A stretch of 64,000 nucleotides of DNA, from assembly GCA_028694105.1 (NCBI GenBank), contig JAQUUC010000004.1, forward strand, positions 1 through 64,000, in the 5' to 3' direction. The notes under the pieces are model-generated. The model did no database searches, was not told where the DNA came from, and saw only the letters and a program-made list of their open reading frames with translations. Of the stretch, positions 53,154 through 62,149 are shown in pieces. The stretch comes from Hespellia sp. (lineage in GTDB: Bacteria > Bacillota > Clostridia > Lachnospirales > Lachnospiraceae). The stretch's first letter is position 1, and every line of letters starts with the position of its first letter. Made by a program: the position numbers and the translations under genes.

Positions 53154-53942
53154 ATGGGAAAAGAAATGTTTTCGACGGGGGCTCAAACCGTCATTGGGAT
53201 GGTACACTGCCTGCCACTTCCGACAACAGTAGGATTTGACGGAAATTATCAGCAAATTATAGATCGGGCTGTGCAGGATGCCTGTACGCTGGAAAAAGCA
53301 GGCGTAGATGCTGTAATTGTAGAAAACATGGGAGACACACCCTTTTCGGCTTTGCTGAATAAGGCACAGATTGCTGCTCTGACAGCGGCAACAATGGCAG
53401 TGAAAAATGCGGTTCGCATTCCGGTTGGCGTAGATGCGGCGTTTAATGATTGTGAGGCTGATATTGCGATTGCAGCGATTACTGGAGCTTCTTTTATTAG
53501 AGTTCCGGTGTTTGTGGATACCGTGATTTTTACAGATGGAATCATCTATCCGTGTGCGAAGAAGTGTATGGAATATCGAAGGATAATGGGAAAAGAAGAA
53601 ATCAGGGTTTTGGCTGATGTACAAGTAAAACATGCACATATGCTGCTTCCTTATCTCACGGTGGAACAGTCGGCAAAAGAGGCTGTGTCAAATGGCGCGG
53701 ATGGAATTATTGTGACGGGCACCCAGATTGGAGAGGAGACACCACTGGAGCTGATTCGGAAAGTAAAGACGGCTGTGGATGTTCCTGTCTTTGCCGGCAG
53801 CGGTGTAAAAGCTGAAAATATAAAGGAACAGCTTCAAATTGCGGATGGAGCAGTCATCGGTTCAAGTCTGAAGGAGGGCGGCATGATTAGCAATCCGATT
53901 TCCTATGAATTAGTAAAAAATGTATTGGATAATTTAAGATAG
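53154..53942 (+). CDS. BtpA/SgcQ-family TIM barrel protein
   Basis: A 262-residue BtpA-family protein: MVHCLPLPTTVG at the start, DAVIVENMGDTPF near residue 60, VGVDAAFNDCEADIAIAA, ADVQVKHAH and a C-terminal phosphate-binding GSGVKAENI and VIGSSLKEGG. BtpA was named for photosystem I stability in cyanobacteria, but homologues such as SgcQ sit in sugar gene clusters, and the fold suggests phosphosugar chemistry. Here it follows the phosphorylase and may act on a sugar 1- or 5-phosphate. Start ATG at 53154 follows AGAGGTG. Confidence 0.85.
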   Translation: MGKEMFSTGAQTVIGMVHCLPLPTTVGFDGNYQQIIDRAVQDACTLEKAGVDAVIVENMGDTPFSALLNKAQIAALTAATMAVKNAVRIPVGVDAAFNDCEADIAIAAITGASFIRVPVFVDTVIFTDGIIYPCAKKCMEYRRIMGKEEIRVLADVQVKHAHMLLPYLTVEQSAKEAVSNGADGIIVTGTQIGEETPLELIRKVKTAVDVPVFAGSGVKAENIKEQLQIADGAVIGSSLKEGGMISNPISYELVKNVLDNLR

Positions 53943-53958
53943 AAGGCGAGGAAGAAAA

Positions 53959-55110
53959 ATGATGAGACCAATGAAACTAGCAGGATCTGAGCTTGTATTC
54001 GGAGAAGGCTGTCTGGAATATGTGAAAACAATTGATGCGAAAAAAGTCAGCATTGTCGTAGGCGGAAAAAGCATGGAAAGAAGCGGAATTTTAGCAAGAA
54101 TTCAGAAGCTTTTTTTTGAGGCTGGAGCGGACACCATGGTGATTGACGGTGTGGAGCCGGATCCTTCTTTTGAGACAGTTATGCGTGGAGTGAAGGAGAT
54201 GAGAAGCTTCTGTCCGGATTTGATTGTAGGTCTGGGTGGTGGATCGGCAATGGATGCGGCGAAGGCGATGTGGATTTTTTATGAACATCCGGACTTAAAA
54301 GAGATGGCAGATATCATGCCTCCAAATACATTTCCTAAATTAAGGGGGAAAGCAAGAATGTGCTGTATTCCATCGACAAGTGGAACGGCAAGTGAGGTTT
54401 CCAGATCCATTGTTATCTCAGATAATCAGACGGGACTGAAATATGGATTGGGAAATATGGAAATGATGCCGGATATTGCAGTGTTAGATCCAGAAGTTAC
54501 ACGTTCGATGCCACCAAAGATTACTGCGGAAACAGGAATGGACGCACTGACACATGCACTAGAAGCACTTGTGTCCACCAGAGCCAATTATCTGTCAGAT
54601 ATTCTGGCTACGCAGGCTGCACTGGATATTATAGAAACGCTCCCGGCAGCGTATGAGAATGGGAATAACAAAAAAGCGAGAGAGATCATGCTGCAGGCAT
54701 CAATGGCTGCGGGGCTGGCATTTACAAATGTATCGCTTGGAATTGTGCATTCTATGGCACACAGCATCGGAGGAATGTTTCATCTTTCACATGGCCTTGC
54801 AGATGCAGTTCTGTTACCATATGTCATTCAATTTAATGAAAAAGATGAAAGAGCAAAAGAGATATATGGCAGGATTGCCGCAAAGGCTGGTGTGAAAAAT
54901 CTGAGTCAGGCCGTTGAGGCGTTAAATACAAAGCTGAATATTCCTTCAAATTTAAGGGAAATCATTCCGGACGAGACGGCATTTATGGAAAAACTGGATG
55001 AAGTGACGGTATTGGCACTGGCGGATGGCTGTACTAAAACAAATCCGGTCATTCCAGAACCGGAAGAACTCAAACAGCTATTTTTAAAAGTATATAAAGG
55101 AGAACGATAG
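53959..55110 (+). CDS. Iron-containing alcohol dehydrogenase
   Basis: A 383-residue type III dehydrogenase. The NAD region has GLGGGSAMDAAKAMW; PSTSGTASEVSR follows; metal ligands are expected in GMDALTHALEA (Asp, His) and HSMAHSIGGMFHLSHG (His residues). Such enzymes reduce aldehydes to alcohols, for example lactaldehyde, or oxidise the alcohols. In this cluster it may remove the aldehyde produced by a retro-aldol step. Confidence 0.93.
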   Translation: MMRPMKLAGSELVFGEGCLEYVKTIDAKKVSIVVGGKSMERSGILARIQKLFFEAGADTMVIDGVEPDPSFETVMRGVKEMRSFCPDLIVGLGGGSAMDAAKAMWIFYEHPDLKEMADIMPPNTFPKLRGKARMCCIPSTSGTASEVSRSIVISDNQTGLKYGLGNMEMMPDIAVLDPEVTRSMPPKITAETGMDALTHALEALVSTRANYLSDILATQAALDIIETLPAAYENGNNKKAREIMLQASMAAGLAFTNVSLGIVHSMAHSIGGMFHLSHGLADAVLLPYVIQFNEKDERAKEIYGRIAAKAGVKNLSQAVEALNTKLNIPSNLREIIPDETAFMEKLDEVTVLALADGCTKTNPVIPEPEELKQLFLKVYKGER

Positions 55111-55112
55111 AG

Positions 55113-55832
55113 ATGGAAATTATTTGTTATTTATCTAATGGGTATCCGACTATTGAGACAAGTTATCAGATTGCGATGGAATATGCAGATGCAGGCTGCA
55201 GAATTATGGAGGTGGATTTTCCGTCCAGAGATCCGTTTTTGGAGAGTGAATACATTGCTGGGCGTATGGCGAAGGCGTTGGAGGCCTGTGATGATTATGA
55301 GAAATATATGGATTCGATTGTAGCTATTAAAAAGAGACTTCCGGAAGTGAAGATTCTTGTGCTGGCATATGAGAATACAGTCGAGGAAATTGGAATGGAA
55401 AAGTTCATTGATTTTTGTCTTGCAAACGATTTAAAAGATATTCTTTTGGTCGGGTTGAAGGATGACCGAATTAAGGATGAAATTATCCGTGCAGGTTTGC
55501 AGGTGTCCTGCTATGTGCGGTTTCATATGCCTAAGGAAGAGATCGAGATGGCCCTGCAGTCGAATGGTTTTGTGTATCTTCAGGCAAAACCGGCAGAAGG
55601 GCAGGAAATAAATGAGAAATATCCGACACTCAGGGATTGTGTTGAGCATTTGCGAAAATGTGGAATTGAGCGTCCGATTTACTGCGGTGTCGGTGTGCAT
55701 GCACCGGAGGATGTAAAAATGGTAAAGGACGCAGGTGGTGATGCAGCGTTCGTAGGAAAAGCGATTTTGACGCTGCATGATGATATCCCCGCAATGAAGG
55801 AAGCAATCAGGATGTTTAAAGCATACTGCTAA
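55113..55832 (+). CDS. TrpA-like TIM barrel lyase without a TrpB partner
   Basis: A 239-residue protein of the tryptophan synthase alpha fold. SNGYP (residues 8-12) and EVDFPSRDP (33-41) align with the TrpA AGDP and ELGVPFSDP regions; Glu33 matches the catalytic Glu49 and Glu44 replaces Asp60. A phosphate-binding GVGVHAPEDV and AAFVGKAIL end resembles GFGI and GSAIV. No trpB or other trp gene is near. TrpA catalyses a retro-aldol cleavage to glyceraldehyde 3-phosphate, so a related lyase reaction on a sugar phosphate is the best guess. Start is two bases after the dehydrogenase stop. Confidence 0.85.
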   Translation: MEIICYLSNGYPTIETSYQIAMEYADAGCRIMEVDFPSRDPFLESEYIAGRMAKALEACDDYEKYMDSIVAIKKRLPEVKILVLAYENTVEEIGMEKFIDFCLANDLKDILLVGLKDDRIKDEIIRAGLQVSCYVRFHMPKEEIEMALQSNGFVYLQAKPAEGQEINEKYPTLRDCVEHLRKCGIERPIYCGVGVHAPEDVKMVKDAGGDAAFVGKAILTLHDDIPAMKEAIRMFKAYC

Positions 55833-55868
55833 GAGCCCCTTCTGAGGCTGATGAGAGAGGAGAGAGGA

Positions 55869-56318
55869 ATGACAAAAGCAAAAAGTATTTCAATTATAAC
55901 ACTAGGTGTAAAAGATTTAAGCCGTTCTATTACATTTTATGAAAAACTGGGATGGGAGTGTTCACCTGAATCTGATCCAGCAGTCTGTACTTATATGCTT
56001 GCGGATAATATTGTATTGGGGCTGGTTCCATATGAATTTCTTGGAAATGATGTCGGTCTGAAGGTGGAGGAAAAACGGGAGTATTGTGGATTTACACTTG
56101 CGATCAACGGAGCGGATGCCAGAGAAGTAGATGAACTGTTTTCGCTTGCGAAGGAAGCCGGAGGAAAAGTATGGCAGGAGCCGCAGTGGAAAGACTGGGG
56201 AGGCTGCGAAGGATATTCGGGATATTTTCTTGATCCGGATGGATATCCGTGGGAAGTAGCTTATGCATCATCTTTAAAACTGTCGGAAGATCATCGACTA
56301 CTGCCAAAAAGGAAATGA
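55869..56318 (+). CDS. VOC-family (glyoxalase-like) protein
   Basis: A 149-residue vicinal-oxygen-chelate protein with two beta-alpha-beta-beta-beta units: TLGVKDLSRSITFYEKLGWE at the start and SGYFLDPDGYPWEVAY near the end. VOC proteins isomerise, cleave or bind small substrates, often metal-dependent; this one is short and could also be a binding or resistance protein. It closes the nucleoside cluster. Start ATG at 55869 follows GAGGAGAGAGGA. Confidence 0.85.
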   Translation: MTKAKSISIITLGVKDLSRSITFYEKLGWECSPESDPAVCTYMLADNIVLGLVPYEFLGNDVGLKVEEKREYCGFTLAINGADAREVDELFSLAKEAGGKVWQEPQWKDWGGCEGYSGYFLDPDGYPWEVAYASSLKLSEDHRLLPKRK

Positions 56319-56325
56319 TAAATTA

Positions 56326-56356
56326 GGGGCTGCACAGGGGTGTAGCCCCTTTCTTG
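56326..56356 (+). terminator. Terminator of the nucleoside cluster
   Basis: GGGGCTGCAC and GTGTAGCCCC pair with one wobble around a short loop, followed by TTTCTT. Confidence 0.75.
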
Positions 56357-56403
56357 TGTGAAAACAATAGAATAGGCTTTTTATCTTGTGACAATATTTG
56401 CGG

Positions 56404-56432
56404 TTGGAATAATGCGGTTTTGCGAGTATAAT
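56404..56432 (+). promoter_or_regulatory. Promoter for the hybrid kinase and adenine deaminase
   Basis: TTGGAA (56404-56409), 17-base spacer, TATAAT (56427-56432), 68 bases ahead of the kinase start. Confidence 0.65.
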
Positions 56433-56500
56433 AGAAATATATATCGGTATTTTTCAGATTGTCAAACTGACTCGAGTATAAAAGGTAAGGTGATGCTATT

Positions 56501-59311
56501 ATGCTGTGCAAAGCGAATCTGTTGAAGAAGAAAAAGGACATACTAAGACAAGGGAGTACTGCTTTATGCACCCTTGTGCTCATTGTTCTGTTCTGCATAC
56601 CTTATAGTGTCAGAGCTTCAGAGGATATTTCTACGCCTGTGAAGGTTGGATATTTTGATGTGGGCAATTATTATACCAAGCAGGAAGATGGCACGGTGGA
56701 CAGTTATGACCGTGCTTATCTGGATGAGATTTCCCAGAATACCGGACTGGAGTTTGAATATGTAGAGTGTGAGAGTTGGAGTCATGCACTGGAACTTTTA
56801 AGAGCACATGAGATTGATCTGATCGGAACAATGCAGTGGACAAAGGAGCGGGAAGAGACGTATGAAATCTGTGATGCAAGTTATGGATATTCCGTGGCAG
56901 AGCTGGCGGCATTGGGAGATTCGGACTATATCTATGAAGACTACGAAGCCATTTCCGAAGCGACCATCGGCTGTGTGGAAGGATATGTGATTAGCAGACA
57001 GCTTCAGGCGTACATGGAAGAGAAGCACTTAAACTGTCAGATTCGTATGTATCCGGATCAGAAGAGCCTTGAAGAGGCCCTGAAAAATGGAGAGATTGAT
57101 CTGATTGCGGCAAATGCACATGCGATGCAGGATGAGTGGAAAATCATTGAAAAGTTTAATTATGCACCGTTTTACTTTGCAAGCTGGAAAGGAAATGCCG
57201 GGCTTACCAATACGATCAGTAAAACAATCATACAGATTAATATTCACGAGCCTGACTTTGATGATACACTGGTAAGAAAATATTTTCCACAGATTGTAAA
57301 CGCACCCTATACCAAAGAGGAGATGGACTGCATTTCCGAAAATAAACCCTATACAATCTATTTTGATGAAAATATAGCCCCCATGGCTTGGTATGATGAG
57401 GATACGGATGCAATGCAGGGCGTGCTGATCAATATCTGTGAACAATTGGAACATCTGACCGGAATTGATTTTCAGGTGAAGGAGACCGGTGAAAATACAA
57501 ATCCGCAGAGTGATACCACGGTCACATACCGAACGCTGTATTACAATGAGGCGTATGATACAAGCCGTGAACAGGGAGTTACGGATGCGATTCTGGATCA
57601 GTCCTTTGAAATGTATCACCTGCTGGGTGAAGATTATGACGAGAAGAGCACTTATCGTATTGCGCTGCTTCAAAACCGGAACGGACTAAAGGAATACCTG
57701 CTTCAAAAATATCCGGCCAGTACATTGAATGAGTATGAGTCACCTGAGGACTGCATGAAGGCTCTTATGGATGGTGATGCGGATATTGCCTTTTTGAATT
57801 CAAGTGTTGCACAGAATATTATCATTAAACAAAGCTATGATAAGGTCACGGCGATACCGATGACAGAGCTGACGTTTGGAATTGCGCTGCAGTTCCACGG
57901 GGAGAATGCGGAGCTTTTATCCAGAATTGTGGATAAAGCTGTTAATCTTCTAGATCAGGATGAAATCAACCGTGTGATGGTAGATTATGCGCTTACGACA
58001 ACTCCGGATATGACGTTTACGTATTTAATGAAACAGCATTTCCGGATGGTACTGATTGTGTGCTGTCTTGTGTTTCTGGTGCTTCTGACATTTTCTGTGC
58101 TGCTTACCTATGCAAGAGTTATGCGAAAACAAAAGGACCGGGTTCAGCAGGCAACACAGGCGCGCACAGATTTCTTTGCCCGGATGAGTCACGATATGCG
58201 AACACCGATGAATGGAATTCTGGGAATGATTTCGCTGACAAAACAGGCGAAAGATATGGATGAAGTTACAAGTAACATGAACAAGGCGGAAGCATCGGGA
58301 CGGTATATGCTGAGTCTGATCAATGACACGCTGGATCTGCAGAAGCTGGAATCCGGTAAGATGAAGTTTCATTACCAGACCGTGCGGGCCGGAGAATTTT
58401 TTGATGATCTGGCGGAAATCATCAAATCGTCCGCAGAGCAGAAGGGCGTCACATTTGAAATTGAAGAGATTCAGGTAGACAAAGAGTCTTATATTTCTAT
58501 CGATGTCATCCGTGTGAATCAGATTCTTACAAATCTGGTCTCCAATGCCATCAAATTTACGCCGAAAGGTGGAAGTGTAAAAATCATCATTGAGTGTCTG
58601 GAGAGCGATTATAATATGGAGTATTTCAAAATCAGGATTCAGGATACTGGAATTGGTATGAGTGATGAATTTCTGAAGAATAATCTGTTTCAGGCGTATG
58701 CACAGGAATCGAATCAGATGTCCGACCAGTATGCCGGTTCGGGACTTGGACTTGCCATCACGAAAAATCTGGTGGATCTTATGCAGGGGCGTATTGAGGT
58801 GGACAGCGAACTGGGAGAAGGAACAACATTTACCGTGTGGCTGGATTTTGAACGGGTTGAATGCGCCTATGCAGCGGAAGGGATTACATTACAGAAGGAA
58901 CGGGAAATGCAGAATCAGACAAAGCTGCGCGGAAAGAAAATTCTTCTTTGTGAAGATCATCCGTTAAATGCAGAGATTGCCAAAAGGCTGCTTGAAAAAG
59001 CAGGCTGCGAAGTGACATGGGCAAAAGACGGACAGTCTGGACTTGATATGGTTGCCAAATCAGCGGCACATGCGTATGACGCGGTATTGATGGATATCCG
59101 GATGCCGGTGATGGATGGCATTACAGCAGCGAAGAAAATACGGGGATTAGAACGGCAGGATGCGAAAACCCTGCCAATTCTCGCATTGTCAGCGAATGCG
59201 TATGACGATGATATAAGGAAATGTAAAGAGGCGGGGATGAATGCTCACATTGCAAAACCAATTGAGCCTGCCCGCTTATACGAGGTGCTTGCGTACCATA
59301 TTCATTTTTAA
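56501..59311 (+). CDS. Hybrid sensor histidine kinase with two solute-binding domains
   Basis: A 936-residue membrane sensor. A signal/anchor helix (about 17-38) is followed by two extracytoplasmic SBP_bac_3 modules (about 45-260 and 275-505), a transmembrane helix (about 522-545), a HisKA dimerisation domain with His564 in MSHDMRTPMNGI, an ATPase domain with NLVSNAIKFTP, DTGIGM and GSGLGLAIT, and a C-terminal receiver domain with phospho-acceptor Asp865 in LMDIRMPVMDG. It resembles BvgS/EvgS-like kinases with Venus-flytrap sensors. Phosphate is normally passed to a separate output regulator, which is not in the window. It is 23 bases upstream of adenine deaminase. Confidence 0.93.
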   Translation: MLCKANLLKKKKDILRQGSTALCTLVLIVLFCIPYSVRASEDISTPVKVGYFDVGNYYTKQEDGTVDSYDRAYLDEISQNTGLEFEYVECESWSHALELLRAHEIDLIGTMQWTKEREETYEICDASYGYSVAELAALGDSDYIYEDYEAISEATIGCVEGYVISRQLQAYMEEKHLNCQIRMYPDQKSLEEALKNGEIDLIAANAHAMQDEWKIIEKFNYAPFYFASWKGNAGLTNTISKTIIQINIHEPDFDDTLVRKYFPQIVNAPYTKEEMDCISENKPYTIYFDENIAPMAWYDEDTDAMQGVLINICEQLEHLTGIDFQVKETGENTNPQSDTTVTYRTLYYNEAYDTSREQGVTDAILDQSFEMYHLLGEDYDEKSTYRIALLQNRNGLKEYLLQKYPASTLNEYESPEDCMKALMDGDADIAFLNSSVAQNIIIKQSYDKVTAIPMTELTFGIALQFHGENAELLSRIVDKAVNLLDQDEINRVMVDYALTTTPDMTFTYLMKQHFRMVLIVCCLVFLVLLTFSVLLTYARVMRKQKDRVQQATQARTDFFARMSHDMRTPMNGILGMISLTKQAKDMDEVTSNMNKAEASGRYMLSLINDTLDLQKLESGKMKFHYQTVRAGEFFDDLAEIIKSSAEQKGVTFEIEEIQVDKESYISIDVIRVNQILTNLVSNAIKFTPKGGSVKIIIECLESDYNMEYFKIRIQDTGIGMSDEFLKNNLFQAYAQESNQMSDQYAGSGLGLAITKNLVDLMQGRIEVDSELGEGTTFTVWLDFERVECAYAAEGITLQKEREMQNQTKLRGKKILLCEDHPLNAEIAKRLLEKAGCEVTWAKDGQSGLDMVAKSAAHAYDAVLMDIRMPVMDGITAAKKIRGLERQDAKTLPILALSANAYDDDIRKCKEAGMNAHIAKPIEPARLYEVLAYHIHF

Positions 59312-59333
59312 CGCAATAGGAAAGGGTAAGAAT

Positions 59334-61070
59334 ATGATTGAGAAAAAGACGGACTTAAAGAAACTGATTGACGTGGCAGCAGGACGGATTCCTGCAGACA
59401 CTGTCATTAAAAACTGCAAAGTAGTGGATGTATACCGGGGAGAGATTATGGAAGGCGATATTGCCTTGTGCGATGGTGTGATTGCGGGAGTAGGAACATA
59501 CGAGGGGAATAAAGTTGTCGATGCCATGGGGCAGTATGCAGCACCGGGATTTATTGACAGCCATATTCACATTGAATCTGCATTCCTAAGCCCGGAAGAG
59601 ATTGGACGGCTGCTCGTACCGCATGGCGGAACTACCATTATTGCTGATCCGCATGAAATTGTAAATGTATGCGGTGTCCCGGGTCTGAATTATATGCTGG
59701 AAGCATCGAAGGGAACCGCTCTGGATATCAAATATATGCTTCCGTCCTGCGTTCCGGCAACGCCGTTTGAACATTCCGGAGCAGTAATTGATGCGGCAGC
59801 AATGGAAGAGCCGATGTTAAAGGATCAGATTCTTGGGCTCGGAGAATATATGAACTTTCCGGGATTGATTGGAGGCGCTGACAGCGATCTCGACAAAATT
59901 ATGGTTGCCAAAAAAGCAGGCAAGCTGATTGACGGACACAGCCCGGGAATTGCCGGAAATGATTTGAATGCATATGCGGCTTCTCTGGTGCATACAGACC
60001 ATGAGTGTTCTACCGTAGAAGAGATGAACGAACGAATTTCCTGCGGACTCTACGTGCTGCTCAGACAGGGCTCTGCGTGTCACAACTTACGCCCACTGTT
60101 AAAGGGGCTGACTCCGATGAACAGCAGACGCTGTCTGTTATGTTCTGATGACCGTCAGCCAAAGACGATGCTGGAACTGGGGCATTTGGATAATCATTTA
60201 AAAATCTGTGTGGAAGAAGGCGTTGATCCGATCACAGCGATTCGTATGGCAAGCTTAAATGCAGCAGAATGTTTCCGTCTGTATGACCGGGGCGCAATCG
60301 CACCGGGACTTCGCGGTGATATTGTACTGCTTGAGGATCTGGAGGAATTTAAGGTTTCAAAAGTATGGATTGAAGGGCAGATGGCAGCCTGCGATGGAAC
60401 GTATCTTCTTCCCGTGGAGACGTACGACATTTCCACTGTGCTTGGAAGTTTTCATGTCAAAGATTTTTCGATTGAAAAATTAAAATTACATCTGACATCC
60501 GGCCATGTGAAGGTGATAGATATCATGCCGGGCGGCGTCGTGACAGGAAAAGGCACCGCGGATATTGAAGTGGGAACAGATGGAGATTTCGTATATCATC
60601 CGGATGAGGATATTGTCAAAATAGCAGTCGTAGAGCGTCATCATGATACGGGAAATGTAGCGGTTGCCCTGATAAGAGGATATGGAATCAAAGAGGGAGC
60701 CATTGCGGTGTCTGTGGCACATGATTCCCATAACATAATCGTAGCGGGCACCACAGAGGAAGATATGGCATTTGCTGTGGAAGAGCTGGTGAAACAGAAC
60801 GGTGGGGTGATTCTCGTTAAGAATGGTGAGATACTGGAATCCATGCCGCTGCCAATCGGCGGTCTGATGAGCGACCGGGATGGTGTATGGGTAGACCGCA
60901 GGTTAACTGCGATACATGATACCGCGTATGAGCAGCTGGGAATCAGCGAAAATGTCGAGCCTGTTATGACATTGTGCTTCATGGCACTGCCAGTCATTCC
61001 GGAACTGAAACTCACGGATATGGGACTGTTTGATGTTACGAAATTTGAGTTTACAACAATGGAAGCGTAA
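59334..61070 (+). CDS. ade: Adenine deaminase
   Basis: Deaminates adenine to hypoxanthine in purine salvage. 579 residues of the amidohydrolase fold: the metal motif GFIDSHIHIESAFLSP, HGGTTIIADPHEI, GHSPG, SDDRQP, and the C-terminal ade domain with VERHHDTG, AHDSHNIIVAG and PLPIGGLMS. The ATG at 59334 after AGGAAAGGG is chosen; the longer frame overlaps the kinase gene. It is transcribed after the hybrid kinase gene and next to the nucleoside cluster, so it may deaminate adenine set free from nucleosides. Confidence 0.96.
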   Translation: MIEKKTDLKKLIDVAAGRIPADTVIKNCKVVDVYRGEIMEGDIALCDGVIAGVGTYEGNKVVDAMGQYAAPGFIDSHIHIESAFLSPEEIGRLLVPHGGTTIIADPHEIVNVCGVPGLNYMLEASKGTALDIKYMLPSCVPATPFEHSGAVIDAAAMEEPMLKDQILGLGEYMNFPGLIGGADSDLDKIMVAKKAGKLIDGHSPGIAGNDLNAYAASLVHTDHECSTVEEMNERISCGLYVLLRQGSACHNLRPLLKGLTPMNSRRCLLCSDDRQPKTMLELGHLDNHLKICVEEGVDPITAIRMASLNAAECFRLYDRGAIAPGLRGDIVLLEDLEEFKVSKVWIEGQMAACDGTYLLPVETYDISTVLGSFHVKDFSIEKLKLHLTSGHVKVIDIMPGGVVTGKGTADIEVGTDGDFVYHPDEDIVKIAVVERHHDTGNVAVALIRGYGIKEGAIAVSVAHDSHNIIVAGTTEEDMAFAVEELVKQNGGVILVKNGEILESMPLPIGGLMSDRDGVWVDRRLTAIHDTAYEQLGISENVEPVMTLCFMALPVIPELKLTDMGLFDVTKFEFTTMEA

Positions 61071-61187
61071 ATATTCAGTGGATGTTTACATGTCTGTATA
61101 AATGATAAGTCCTACTTATTGGACACCTGCTATGCGAAAATAGAGCCATAAGGAACTAGAAGCATACGCGAAAGGCAGGGGAAAGAT

Positions 61188-61289
61188 ATGAAAGGATACG
61201 TTGTTGGAAATGGTTATATGGGATATGTAAATGGAAGTTATATGTTATTTGCATGTGAGGAAGATTATCATGAATATTTAAATGACTAA
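61188..61289 (+). CDS. 33-residue Tyr/Gly-rich peptide
   Basis: A short ORF with an AGGGGAAAG ribosome binding site. It has a repeated pattern (GYVVGNGYMGYVNGSYM) and an acidic tail (CEEDYHEYLND). It looks translated rather than random because of the ribosome binding site and the regular composition. I know of no function; similar tiny tyrosine-rich proteins seem common in Lachnospiraceae, but that is from memory and unchecked. Confidence 0.55.
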   Translation: MKGYVVGNGYMGYVNGSYMLFACEEDYHEYLND

Positions 61290-61322
61290 TCAAAAGCTGG
61301 AAAGGAACGGGATAAAGGAAGC

Positions 61323-61697
61323 ATGAAAAAGGATCCGATTAACAAAAGTTTCGGCTATGCAATAGAAGGTATTTTCACCTGCATTGCCAAGGAGCGAAAC
61401 ATGAAAATCCACTGTGTGATGACGATTCTGGTCGTGGCGGCCGGGACGTTTTTTCACATTTCCGCAATGGAGTGGTGCATCTGTCTGATTTTGTTCGGGC
61501 TGGTGATGGCGCTTGAGATGGTGAATACGGCAGTGGAAGCGGCTGTTGATTTAGTGACGCAGGAGAAAAAGCCGCTGGCAAAGATTGCCAAAGATACGGC
61601 GGCCGGAGCGGTACTGATTGCAGCGATGATTGCAGCAATTGTGGGATGCGTGATATTTATTCCGAAAGGAATTACATTTTTGCTGAAATGCCTTTAA
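61323..61697 (+). CDS. dgkA: Undecaprenol/diacylglycerol kinase
   Basis: A 124-residue membrane enzyme with three transmembrane helices. The family motif EMVNTAVEAAVDLV, followed by KIAKDTAAGAVL, is the DgkA active site. In Gram-positive bacteria this class phosphorylates undecaprenol, feeding cell wall carrier lipid. Start ATG at 61323 follows GGGATAAAGGAAGC. Confidence 0.94.
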   Translation: MKKDPINKSFGYAIEGIFTCIAKERNMKIHCVMTILVVAAGTFFHISAMEWCICLILFGLVMALEMVNTAVEAAVDLVTQEKKPLAKIAKDTAAGAVLIAAMIAAIVGCVIFIPKGITFLLKCL

Positions 61698-61807
61698 TAT
61701 TTGTTGAAAAGGGCGTATAACTTAAAGTAGAGGAACATGATAATCTGCCGGAATTTTTCGTTACATTTATTTCGTGCAAAATCAGGCTGCAGAGAGGAGA
61801 ATGACAC

Positions 61808-62149
61808 ATGGAAAAATTAGGAGAAGGATTAAAGAAAATTATTTTGGCGGGAATCGGAGCTGCTGCGACAACTGCAGAGAAATCCAAGGACATTCTGGAT
61901 GACATGGTGAAAAAGGGCGAGCTGACAGTTGAGCAGGGAAAGGTGCTGAATCAGGAACTAAGACACAATATCAAAAAGACTGTAAAAGAAAATGTAAACG
62001 TTTCTGTAAAAGCATCGACACCGGAAGAACTGGAGGAGCTGTTAAGTAACATGACACCGGAACAGATTGAGCAGTTAAAGGAAAAACTTCAGAAGGTAGA
62101 AGAGAACAGAGCAGAAGAGAACAGAGCAGAAGAGGATGTAGATGAATAG
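61808..62149 (+). CDS. Helical phasin-like small protein
   Basis: A 113-residue, largely alpha-helical protein. The first ~50 residues (LGEGLKKIILAGIGAAATTAEKSKDILDDMVKKGELTVEQGK) resemble the phasin-like family linked to AarF kinases. The C-terminal half is acidic and repeats EENRAEENRAEE. Its stop overlaps the start of the AarF gene by eight bases, so the two are translationally coupled and probably work together. Confidence 0.75.
   Translation: MEKLGEGLKKIILAGIGAAATTAEKSKDILDDMVKKGELTVEQGKVLNQELRHNIKKTVKENVNVSVKASTPEELEELLSNMTPEQIEQLKEKLQKVEENRAEENRAEEDVDE

Noticed and set aside
61989..62004. cre-like catabolite repression site TGTAAACGTTTCTG
   Set aside because: It is within the coding sequence of the helical small protein and breaks the consensus at the 3' half.
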